Program-made: the position numbers and the translations under genes | Source of the DNA: Bacteroidales bacterium CF | GTDB taxonomy: Bacteria; Bacteroidota; Bacteroidia; Bacteroidales; UBA932 | Direction of reading: 5' to 3' | Assembly (NCBI GenBank): GCA_000473305.1 | Contig: CP006772.1 | Coordinates: 744,001-808,000, forward strand | Length of the DNA stretch: 64,000 bases | In this document: piece after piece, positions 7,829 through 14,583 of the stretch | Layout of the letters: each line of letters begins with the position of its first letter | How positions within the stretch are numbered: the stretch's first letter is position 1 | Notes under the pieces: model-generated | Databases searched by the model: none | What the model was told of the DNA's origin: nothing | What the model saw: the letters and a program-made list of their open reading frames with translations, nothing else

Positions 7829-8818
7829 TCAATTATTCACCTTCCAGTTCTTACTGAATTTACCTATCAGTGCTTCATTAACTGCAAGCTTTTCCGGAAC
7901 AACATTCTCAACCGGAATTTCTGAAGGCTTTTTACCCTCAAGAATATCTGCAGCAATATTGCCTATTGTTTTCCCAACATCAACATAATTAGCCCCCAGA
8001 CTGAAAAAAGAACCAACTTTAACATGATCCACATTATTGGTGAATACAGGAATCCCTCCCGCATCTGCAGCCTTTATCACCATCGCAATCGACATTTCTA
8101 CCACATTGTCACCACCGATCCAGATAGCATCTACACCCCTTGCCACAATTGACTGTGCAGCTTCAAGAACAGCTGTCGTATTATCGACAGTTGCCTCAAT
8201 GAGTTTTATCCCCAGAGAGTCGCAGACCGGCCTTGCAATATTGACACAGGCTTCCGAACAGGTTTCTGAACGGCACCAGACAACTCCCAGACTCTTTAAC
8301 CCCGGGTTCATCTGTTTCGCAATGATAAGTAACTTTTTTACCGGCTGAAAAGTACCTGCACCTGTAAGATGCGGAGGCTGTATGGGAGGATTCCCTCTGC
8401 TAAGGCCGACTCCTGAGGCAAAAGGATCTGTGACGGCGCCGAAAACATGTATCAGTTTGCCCTCTTTATTTGCATTTGCCATTACCTGGAGAGCAGGAGT
8501 GCTGGCAGTGAGTACAATGTCATAATCCCTTGTCACTATCTCTTTGGCAATAGTGTTTGCGGTAGGCATGTCATTTTCCGCATTGTACCTGGTAATGCGG
8601 ATGTTTTTGCCATCGATGTAGCCTCTCTCCCGGAGGGCCTCCAAATACCCCTTTTCCGTGTCGGCAAGTGTCTCTCTGGATGAGAAGATAAATGACGCAA
8701 TCCGGAATGTCTTGTCATCTTTTGACGAAGAGTCGGATGGGATAATGAGCAGAATGAGTGATAAGAGTGCAATGACGGAAAGTCCTGCAGATATTCTCTT
8801 TATAGCTATTATATTCAT
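7829..8818 (-). CDS. ABC transporter substrate-binding protein, TrpX/PF04392 type (orphan)
   Basis: The 329-residue product has an N-terminal hydrophobic signal or anchor (about 8-27). The rest is a two-lobed periplasmic-binding fold of the ABC_sub_bind family: RIASFIFSSRETLADTEKGY at the start, YDIVLTASTPALQ, GAVTDPFASGVG and, later, DAIWIGGDNVV and GIPVFTNN. Family members bind tryptophan, tyrosine or other small molecules, and their permease and ATPase genes are usually adjacent. None is visible here, so the protein is either an orphan or works with components encoded elsewhere. It is the last gene of a minus-strand run with DUF190, CrcB and an amino-acid permease, 9 nt from the DUF190 gene. 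Confidence 0.85.
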   Translation of the reverse strand: MNIIAIKRISAGLSVIALLSLILLIIPSDSSSKDDKTFRIASFIFSSRETLADTEKGYLEALRERGYIDGKNIRITRYNAENDMPTANTIAKEIVTRDYDIVLTASTPALQVMANANKEGKLIHVFGAVTDPFASGVGLSRGNPPIQPPHLTGAGTFQPVKKLLIIAKQMNPGLKSLGVVWCRSETCSEACVNIARPVCDSLGIKLIEATVDNTTAVLEAAQSIVARGVDAIWIGGDNVVEMSIAMVIKAADAGGIPVFTNNVDHVKVGSFFSLGANYVDVGKTIGNIAADILEGKKPSEIPVENVVPEKLAVNEALIGKFSKNWKVNN

Positions 8819-8827
8819 AGGGCTTAT

Positions 8828-9190
8828 TTATTGAGGCCTCTGTTTGCTTCCGGATTTATTCATCAGTATAGTGACAGGCTCGATAGTCACCAGACACCCT
8901 TTTTTCATCGAGTCGAGGTCAGCTTTTATAAAGTCGTAAAACCTCATTATGCTCTCTGTGGTGTCGATTATCTCAATCATCACCGGAAGCTTCTCTGTCA
9001 ACTCCCAGAATTTAGACGTGCTGATATCCTTGCTGCTGCTGCCATATCCCATTATTCCCCTGTAAACTGTGACACCTGAGATGCCATATTCCTTGGCTTT
9101 TAACACTATATGCTCATACAGGAGCTTATGCGCAACCTTGTCTGTGGAGCTTGCATAGATCTTGAGGACACTGTTTTCTTCCGGTTTCAT
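8828..9190 (-). CDS. DUF190 domain protein (CrcB-associated)
   Basis: This 120-residue protein matches DUF190. It has LKIYASSTDKVAHKLLYEHI near the start, KEYGISGVTVYRGIMGYGS (about 33-51) and a ferredoxin-like/PII-like fold pattern, with PVMIEIIDTTESIMRFYDFI later. DUF190 genes are frequently next to crcB and are thought to be accessory to fluoride export, perhaps as a cytosolic regulator. Here the gene is 2 nt from crcB on the same strand, which supports that link. No transmembrane segment is present. Confidence 0.85.
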   Translation of the reverse strand: MKPEENSVLKIYASSTDKVAHKLLYEHIVLKAKEYGISGVTVYRGIMGYGSSSKDISTSKFWELTEKLPVMIEIIDTTESIMRFYDFIKADLDSMKKGCLVTIEPVTILMNKSGSKQRPQ

Positions 9191-9192
9191 AA

Positions 9193-9570
9193 TTATAAGA
9201 TGTTAGAGAGTACATAACCGAGGTAAACGGCAAGGAAACCCAGAATTACACTCAAGGATGTGTACAGGATAATTGATAATACCTCTCCGCTGTGAAGCAA
9301 CATCAGATTCTCATTTGCAAATGAGGAGAAGGTGGTGAAACCTCCGCAGAAGCCAACCATTAAAAAAAGTCTCATATCGGTGGATAACAGATTGCTTTTA
9401 TCCGAGATTCCGGTCAGAAATCCTATTATGAAGCAGCCGGCTATGTTTACCAGAAGTGTACCTATCGGTATAGATAAAAAATCCCAGAGCAAATTGAGCC
9501 TCGACACGTAGTATCTGGCTACGCTGCCTATAAAACCACCTGTCCCTATCAGCAGAATGTGCTTAAGCAT
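9193..9570 (-). CDS. crcB: Fluoride channel/exporter CrcB (Fluc)
   Basis: The 125-residue product has four membrane segments. It carries the family motifs: GTGGFIGSVARYYVSR (about 9-24), the conserved Asn in GTLLVNIAGCFIIGF (about 37-51), and GFCGGFTTFSSFANE (about 73-87) with the phenylalanine box. Fluc proteins form dual-topology dimers in the inner membrane that let fluoride leave the cell. The start overlaps the end of the permease gene by 8 nt and a DUF190 gene follows, so translation is probably coupled. I saw no fluoride (crcB-motif) riboswitch in front of the run. Confidence 0.93.
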   Translation of the reverse strand: MLKHILLIGTGGFIGSVARYYVSRLNLLWDFLSIPIGTLLVNIAGCFIIGFLTGISDKSNLLSTDMRLFLMVGFCGGFTTFSSFANENLMLLHSGEVLSIILYTSLSVILGFLAVYLGYVLSNIL

Positions 9571-11272
9571 TTTTCAACTTGCTGTTTTTTATTCCGTATG
9601 CAAAGTAAATAATAATTCCGATAGCAAGCCATATCAGGAATCTCATCCAGTTTGTAATACCCAGCTCGGTTATCAGATAGAGGTTTATCAGCAGGCCGAG
9701 CACGGGAATCAGGGAGAGGGACCTTCTGATTGATATGTAAATAACATACGCAGCACATATAAGGAATCCATACATTGGAATATTGTGCTTACTGTATTCT
9801 TGGAAGAAACCCGCAATGCCGTCAAAATTAAATGCAAAAAGCAGAATGAGTACAATTAAAACTATTGGAGGCAGGAATTTCCGGCTGTTGTAGAAGGGAA
9901 CCCTGAAGCCTCTTTTGCCATCTTTTTCCTTAGGAGCGTCGTAACCGTCCTTGTTAATAATAAGTACTCCCGCACAGACTACTATAAAGGCAAATAGAGT
10001 TCCTATGCTGGTCAGGTCAGTAACCTCTGTGAGATTCAGAAAAAGTGTCGGAAGAGCTACAAAGAATCCTGTTATAACTGTAGCATAAGAAGGGGTGTGA
10101 AATTTCTTGTGAACCTTGGCGAATCTCTTTGGCAGAAGCCCGTCACGGCTCATGCTCATCCATATTCTAGGCTGTCCTACCTGGAATACAAGAAGTACAC
10201 TGGCCATGGCAAAGATGGCACTTATGGCTATTACTCCGGAAAGCCAGTTGATGTTTAACTTGTGAAATACGAAAGCAAGTGGGTCGCCTACTGCCAGTTC
10301 ACTATAGCTGACCATTCCGGTGAGAACCATGCTGATTGCCACATAGAGGACAACACATATTATAAGGGAATAGAACATTGCCCGGGGGAGATCCTTTTGC
10401 GGATTCTTACACTCTTCTGCTGTTGTCGAGATTGCATCGAATCCTATGTAGGCGAAAAATACAGCCGAGACTCCTTTCAGTACCCCGCCCATTCCGTTGG
10501 GAGCAAAAGGAGACCAGTTGTCCGTATTGACATAGAAGGCGCCGACAGATATGACAACCAACAGAATGACCATTTTTACCAGGACCATGATGTTGCTGGC
10601 TATTTTGGTCTCCTGGATTCCTATATAAACAAGCACGGTAATTAGTACAACGATTGAAAATGCGGGTATATCTCCAATCAACCTAAATCCGCCTATCTGA
10701 GGGGCATTTGTCCAGGCCATATATGACTCCCGCAAAGATGATGTAAGTGCGTTAAGATCTGTCCCGGCTGCCAGTTGTGCCGAGGCTTCACGGAAACCTC
10801 TTGAGGCTGATAGGAAATCTGTGGTCATGTATTCCGGAATTTTTAACCCGAAACCGTTCATCATACCTGTGAAGTAGTCTGACCAGGATATTGCTACGGC
10901 AATATTGCCTACGGCATACTCCATAATAAGTGTCCATCCGATGATCCAGGCGACCAACTCCCCGAAACTTGCGTATGCATAAGTGTATGCACTACCGCTT
11001 ATAGGTATCCGGGATGCGAATTCTGCATAACACAAAGCCGAGAAACCACAAGCCACAGCAGTGAAGACAAAGAGGAGCGAGACTGCTGGTCCTCCGTTAT
11101 AAGCTGCATTCCCGATAGTGCTGAAGATACCTGCTCCTACGATTGCGGCTACACCGAGTGCTGTAAGATCTATGACTGAAAGACTTTTATTGAGGTGTAA
11201 TCCGCCGGAATCCGATTCGGAATTGTTCAGAATATGTTTTATGGACTTCTTTCTTAAAAGTTCTTCAATCAT
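9563..11272 (-). CDS. APC superfamily amino-acid permease (cationic amino-acid transporter-like)
   Basis: This 569-residue protein has about 12-14 membrane segments. The substrate-binding motif GVAAIVGAGIFSTIG lies near residues 35-50, within the first core helix, and AYIGFDAISTTAEECKNP falls near helix 6. These are features of the CAT/YhdG-type branch of the amino acid-polyamine-organocation family. A stretch of about 40 residues of extra-membrane sequence lies between helices 4 and 5. Uptake or exchange of basic or other amino acids across the inner membrane is expected; the substrate cannot be read directly. It is the first gene of the run that continues into crcB, with an 8-nt overlap. 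Confidence 0.85.
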   Translation of the reverse strand: MIEELLRKKSIKHILNNSESDSGGLHLNKSLSVIDLTALGVAAIVGAGIFSTIGNAAYNGGPAVSLLFVFTAVACGFSALCYAEFASRIPISGSAYTYAYASFGELVAWIIGWTLIMEYAVGNIAVAISWSDYFTGMMNGFGLKIPEYMTTDFLSASRGFREASAQLAAGTDLNALTSSLRESYMAWTNAPQIGGFRLIGDIPAFSIVVLITVLVYIGIQETKIASNIMVLVKMVILLVVISVGAFYVNTDNWSPFAPNGMGGVLKGVSAVFFAYIGFDAISTTAEECKNPQKDLPRAMFYSLIICVVLYVAISMVLTGMVSYSELAVGDPLAFVFHKLNINWLSGVIAISAIFAMASVLLVFQVGQPRIWMSMSRDGLLPKRFAKVHKKFHTPSYATVITGFFVALPTLFLNLTEVTDLTSIGTLFAFIVVCAGVLIINKDGYDAPKEKDGKRGFRVPFYNSRKFLPPIVLIVLILLFAFNFDGIAGFFQEYSKHNIPMYGFLICAAYVIYISIRRSLSLIPVLGLLINLYLITELGITNWMRFLIWLAIGIIIYFAYGIKNSKLKNA

Positions 11273-11293
11273 CAGTTATATGTTTAGGATTGC

Positions 11294-11301
11294 CAAATTT
11301 A
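11294..11301 (-). promoter_or_regulatory. Putative -7 box for the permease-crcB run
   Basis: The minus strand reads TAAATTTG, a match to the Bacteroidota -7 consensus TAnnTTTG, 21 nt before the start codon at 11272. No clear TTG is seen at the -33 position, so support is moderate. Confidence 0.4.
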
Positions 11302-11362
11302 ATAATTCTGAGAGTTTATTGGTTTAAAGATTGATTTTTTTAAAAGAAATCAGAAATAATTA

Positions 11363-11391
11363 TGAACATATGTTCACAATAACTACTTTTG
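11363..11391 (+). promoter_or_regulatory. Promoter with perfect palindromic operator before the DUF134 gene
   Basis: TGAACATATGTTCA at 11363-11376 is a perfect 14-bp palindrome. It lies just upstream of a -7 box TACTTTTG at 11384-11391 and therefore occupies the spacer where RNA polymerase would bind. The start codon follows at 11405. A repressor, possibly the DUF134 protein itself, could block the promoter by binding here. Confidence 0.6.
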
Positions 11392-11404
11392 TAAAAAATA
11401 AAAT

Positions 11405-11827
11405 ATGCCTCGTCCAAAACTTTGCAGAATAATATCCGATATGCCCGATATTCAGGGATTCCGGCCAATAGGTGTCCCTATGCCTGAAAGTGAGCCGGTT
11501 GTGCTTTTATACGAAGAGTATGAGGCTTTGAAGCTGATGGATTACAAGGGGCTTACCCAGGAGGAGTCCTCTGTGCTTATGGATGTTTCAAGACCCACTT
11601 TTACAAGGATATATGAAAAGGCACGAAGGAGTGTTGCACAGGCGTTCGTTGAGGGAAGGGCGCTCGTTATCGAGGGTGGGCACTATCATGCCTGCGCAGA
11701 TGAGGGGTGTCACAGGTGCAGAAGGGCAAATAGTGGTGGGGCATGTTGCAGAAGGGATACAAAACAATCAATAAATAAAGGAGATAATTATGAAAATTGC
11801 TGTGCCCGTAAGGGGAAATGTAATTGA
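11405..11827 (+). CDS. DUF134 family helix-turn-helix protein
   Basis: The product has 140 residues. It opens with MPRPKLCRII, the signature start of DUF134, and has a sigma-like helix-turn-helix at about 45-80 (LMDYKGLTQEESSVLMDVSR then PTFTRIYEKAR). The C-terminal tail is rich in Cys and His (HYHACADEGCHRCRR, GGACCRR), suggesting metal or iron-sulfur binding. DUF134 proteins are predicted DNA-binding regulators and are commonly paired with NifX-like proteins, as here. The last 38 nt overlap the next gene in another frame. The palindromic site directly upstream makes autoregulation plausible. Confidence 0.8.
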   Translation: MPRPKLCRIISDMPDIQGFRPIGVPMPESEPVVLLYEEYEALKLMDYKGLTQEESSVLMDVSRPTFTRIYEKARRSVAQAFVEGRALVIEGGHYHACADEGCHRCRRANSGGACCRRDTKQSINKGDNYENCCARKGKCN

Positions 11828-12140
11828 TGACCATTTTGGCCATTGTGAAGCCTATGCTATTTACACTATTTCTGATGACAGGAGAGTCGAGAATGTAGAG
11901 ACCCTGCCTTCTCCTCAGGGATGTGGCTGTAAGAGTAATATTGCAACGGTATTTGAAGAGATGGGTGTAAAAATAATGCTTGCCGGAAACATGGGTAACG
12001 GAGCTTTGAATGTACTCAACAGCCACGGGGTTGAGGTTTTCAGGGGTTGTTCCGGAGAAGCTGATATGGTTGTGGCATCATATCTGGCAGGTGAGATCAG
12101 GGATTCAGGTGATGCCTGTGCTCATCATGATTGCCATTAG
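11790..12140 (+). CDS. NifX/NifB-like dinitrogenase cofactor-binding domain protein
   Basis: This 116-residue protein consists of the dinitrogenase iron-molybdenum cofactor biosynthesis domain. Its opening is IAVPVRGNVIDDHFGHCEAY, and a conserved GCGCKSNIATVFEEMGVKI block lies near residue 47. The tail carries HHDCH, another potential metal site. Stand-alone proteins of this kind occur in many anaerobes that do not fix nitrogen, and their ligand is unclear. Translation is supported by an AAGGAG ribosome-binding site at 11778-11783, 6 nt before the ATG, and the gene overlaps the DUF134 gene by 38 nt. No nif genes are near. Confidence 0.8.
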   Translation: MKIAVPVRGNVIDDHFGHCEAYAIYTISDDRRVENVETLPSPQGCGCKSNIATVFEEMGVKIMLAGNMGNGALNVLNSHGVEVFRGCSGEADMVVASYLAGEIRDSGDACAHHDCH

Positions 12141-12462
12141 TATTTTCTGAATTATATCAGGAACGGGATTAGTCATAATTGATAAAATCTACATGTGTCG
12201 CAAAAATGGTTACAATATGTAACTGTTTTTTGCGGCACACTCATTTTTTATAAAACATTTGTCTGTTAGGCTTCCCAAATGTATTGAAGTATAGGTAACT
12301 GTTAAAGTGTAAGATGGTAGTTGATATCTGTTAGTATAAAATTTATAAAGCGATTTTTTTAATAATATTTTATAGCTGATATATTGTTAGATATCAGTGA
12401 AATGGGTTGTGTGTTCTTGTTTTTTGAATATGGGATGGAATTCAAAAACTAAAGAAAAGTCA
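12141..12462. other. Intergenic AT-rich stretch before the ilv promoter
   Basis: Apart from the hairpin at 12194-12239, nothing is recognised here: no RNA gene and no coding frame. It separates the DUF134/NifX pair from the ilv operon. Confidence 0.5.
12194..12239. repeat. Long imperfect hairpin (possible terminator) after the NifX-like gene
   Basis: TGTGTCGCAAAAATGGTTACA (reading 12194-12214 in two parts: TGTGTCGCAAAAA and TGGTTACA) pairs with 12218-12239 across an ATA loop. The single T/C difference in the arm leaves a G-T-type pair, so the stem is about 20 bp. It lies 54 nt past the end of the NifX-like gene, and a run of six T follows 5 nt further on. That fits a terminator imperfectly; a protein-binding palindrome is also possible. 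Confidence 0.5.
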
Positions 12463-12491
12463 TTGCCGGATTATATTTTATTATACATTTG
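12463..12491 (+). promoter_or_regulatory. Promoter of the ilv operon
   Basis: TTG at 12463-12465 and TACATTTG at 12484-12491 are separated by 18 nt, matching the Bacteroidota -33/-7 pattern. Transcription should begin near 12498, about 28 nt before the leader-peptide start codon. Confidence 0.65.
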
Positions 12492-12525
12492 CATATCCGG
12501 AGAGAGGATACCGGATTGAAACAAT

Positions 12526-12663
12526 ATGAGTTTTTCAAAAAATAGTACAATAGCGGATCTTTCGATACTAAATCTAGTCCTATCGCTAGTCAGTGACATT
12601 CATTTTGTGATTGTCTCTGTCATTACTATTTCAGTCATTATTCTAGTCATTAGCACGGTATAG
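12526..12663 (+). CDS. ilv operon leader peptide (attenuator)
   Basis: This 45-codon frame runs from ATG at 12526 to TAG at 12661-12663 and contains 9 Ile, 8 Val and 6 Leu codons, 23 of 45. The densest part is the last 20 codons, including VIVSVITISVIILVI. Such bias is the hallmark of ribosome-mediated attenuation of branched-chain amino-acid operons. The frame lies between the ilv promoter and a rho-independent terminator, and ilvD follows 93 nt after its stop. A shortage of charged tRNA for any of the three amino acids would stall the ribosome inside this frame. It is too short and biased to be a typical protein, so a purely regulatory role is inferred. Confidence 0.85.
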   Translation: MSFSKNSTIADLSILNLVLSLVSDIHFVIVSVITISVIILVISTV

Positions 12664-12734
12664 GATCCTTTAAAGTAGAGAATTATAGTGAAAGCTTGCT
12701 TTAACAGGGTCCTGTAAAGCAAGCTTTTTTTTTG
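12662..12734 (+). terminator. ilv attenuator: terminator with competing antiterminator
   Basis: The terminator stem is AAGCTTGCTTTAACAGG (12692-12708) against CCTGTAAAGCAAGCTT (12711-12726), with one bulged A, followed by a run of nine T. A competing pairing exists: AGGATCCTTTAAAG at 12662-12675 can pair with CTTTAACAGGGTCCT at 12699-12713 (one G-U pair and one bulge), which destroys the terminator. The upstream strand overlaps the leader-peptide stop codon, so a ribosome finishing the leader would mask it and favour termination, while a stalled ribosome would leave it free. This is the classical attenuator geometry. Confidence 0.8.
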
Positions 12735-12756
12735 TGTAAAAATTAATACGGAAAAA

Positions 12757-14583
12757 ATGAAGCAACTTAGAAGCAGCCAGACAACAACAGGAAGAAAAAT
12801 GGCAGGGGCCAGAAGCCTCTGGAGGGCTAACGGTATGCAGGAAAGTCAATTTGGAATGCCGGTAATAGCAATCGTCAACTCCTTTACTCAATTTGTTCCC
12901 GGCCATGTGCACCTTCACAATATTGGACAAGAGATTAAATCAATAATTGAATCTGAAGGCTGTTTTGCAGCTGAGTTCAACACAATTGCAATCGATGATG
13001 GAATCGCCATGGGGCACGACGGCATGCTATACTCATTACCATCTAGAGATCTTATTGCAGACAGTGTGGAGTATATGTGCAACGCGCACAAAGTTGATGG
13101 TATGATCTGTATTTCAAATTGCGATAAGATAACTCCGGGGATGCTGATGGCCGCAATGAGGCTGAACATCCCGGCAGTGTTTGTATCAGGGGGGCCTATG
13201 GAGGCCGGAAGGGTCGGCGATGCAGAATATGATCTTGTTGATGTTATGGTTAAAGGCGCTGATAAACAATATCCCGAGAGTGACCTGTCAACTCTTGAAA
13301 GGAGTGCTTGTCCAACTTGCGGCTGCTGTTCGGGAATGTTTACTGCAAATTCGATGAATTGCCTCACAGAGGCTCTTGGACTGGCCCTTCCGGGTAATGG
13401 TACTCTCCTGGCAACACACTCTTTGAGGAAGAGTCTGTTTGCTCAGGCAGCAAGGCTAATCGTCACGAATACAAAGGACTATTATTTCAACTCAAAGGAG
13501 AGCATCCTACCCAGAAGCATAGCCACAAAAGCCGCATTTATGAATGCGATGGCATTAGATATAGCTATGGGCGGCTCGACAAATACCGTGTTGCACCTTC
13601 TTGCCGTGGCTAATGAGGCAGGTGTCGATTTTAAAATGAGTGACATTGATCAGCTCTCAAGACGGATTCCTGTCCTGTGCAAGGTAGCACCAAACGGGAA
13701 GTTTCATGTCCAAGATGTGAACCGGGCCGGAGGCATTATGAGGATCCTTGGTGAGCTTGCATCAGAGGGCTATCTTGATTTGTCCGTATCCAGAGTTGAT
13801 TACGATACACTTGGAGATGCCCTCAGTGAGAACAATATTAAAAATAGTGGAATAAAGCCTGAGGTTGAAAAGCGATATCTTGCCGCTCCGGGGATGCGCA
13901 GGAATCTTGAATTGGGTTCGCAGTCAAATTATTATAAAGAGGTCGACCTGGATTCTGTCAATGGTTGTATAAGAGATGTAAAACACGCATATTTCAAAGA
14001 CGGTGGTATTGCTGTCCTAACCGGTAATCTTGCCCAGGCGGGTTGTATCGTAAAGAGTGCGGGAGTAGACGAATCTATTTTAAGATTCAGGGGAGAGGCT
14101 GTGGTCTTCGAATCTCAGGAGGAGGCATCCGAGGGAATACTCAATGGAGCGGTCAAATCCGGGGATGTTGTAATTATCCGATATGAGGGGCCGAAGGGTG
14201 GGCCCGGGATGCAGGAGATGCTTTACCCTACATCTTATCTGAAGTCGGTAAAGCTGGACAAAGAGTGTGCCTTGGTTACAGACGGCAGGTTTTCCGGCGG
14301 GACATCCGGCCTCTCGATAGGCCATGTCTCTCCTGAGGCAGCTGCTGGTGGAAATATAGCACTTATTGAAAATGGAGATATGATTGTGATAGACATTCCT
14401 GAGAGAATGATCTATATCGATTTGGAAGAGTCGGAACTTGAGGATAGAAGGAGAAAAATGGAATCAAAGGGTAAAGAGGCTTACAAGCCACTTAACAGGG
14501 AGCGTTATGTCAGTAAGTCGTTGAAAGCATATGCGATGAATGTCTCATCGGCAGATATGGGAGGAGTAAGAATAATTGAATAA
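12757..14583 (+). CDS. ilvD: Dihydroxy-acid dehydratase
   Basis: The 608-residue product is a full-length IlvD. It converts 2,3-dihydroxy-isovalerate and 2,3-dihydroxy-3-methylvalerate to the 2-oxo acids of the valine and isoleucine pathways. The iron-sulfur ligand motif [10 protein letters not shown] places Cys122 and the neighbouring Lys124, and [18 protein letters not shown] (about 184-201) supplies further cysteines. [19 protein letters not shown] lies near residue 510. The length and motifs match the 4Fe-4S type of E. coli. It is the first structural gene after the attenuator; its stop shares the ATG region of ilvB, with a 1-nt overlap (TAATG). Control by Ile/Val/Leu through the leader peptide is expected. 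Confidence 0.97.
   Translation: MKQLRSSQTTTGRKMAGARSLWRANGMQESQFGMPVIAIVNSFTQFVPGHVHLHNIGQEIKSIIESEGCFAAEFNTIAIDDGIAMGHDGMLYSLPSRDLIADSVEYMCNAHKVDGMICISNCDKITPGMLMAAMRLNIPAVFVSGGPMEAGRVGDAEYDLVDVMVKGADKQYPESDLSTLERSACPTCGCCSGMFTANSMNCLTEALGLALPGNGTLLATHSLRKSLFAQAARLIVTNTKDYYFNSKESILPRSIATKAAFMNAMALDIAMGGSTNTVLHLLAVANEAGVDFKMSDIDQLSRRIPVLCKVAPNGKFHVQDVNRAGGIMRILGELASEGYLDLSVSRVDYDTLGDALSENNIKNSGIKPEVEKRYLAAPGMRRNLELGSQSNYYKEVDLDSVNGCIRDVKHAYFKDGGIAVLTGNLAQAGCIVKSAGVDESILRFRGEAVVFESQEEASEGILNGAVKSGDVVIIRYEGPKGGPGMQEMLYPTSYLKSVKLDKECALVTDGRFSGGTSGLSIGHVSPEAAAGGNIALIENGDMIVIDIPERMIYIDLEESELEDRRRKMESKGKEAYKPLNRERYVSKSLKAYAMNVSSADMGGVRIIE

Noticed and set aside
9193-11404. Fluoride riboswitch before the crcB run
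   Set aside because: I looked upstream of the permease and crcB genes for the conserved pseudoknot pattern and did not find it.
11405-12140. Nitrogen-fixation locus
   Set aside because: The NifX-like domain and DUF134 pair occurs in many non-fixers and no nitrogenase or other nif gene is present.
12526-12663. Small functional membrane protein instead of a leader peptide
   Set aside because: The hydrophobic bias could suggest a membrane peptide, but the exact coupling of its stop codon to the antiterminator and the location before ilvD favour a leader.
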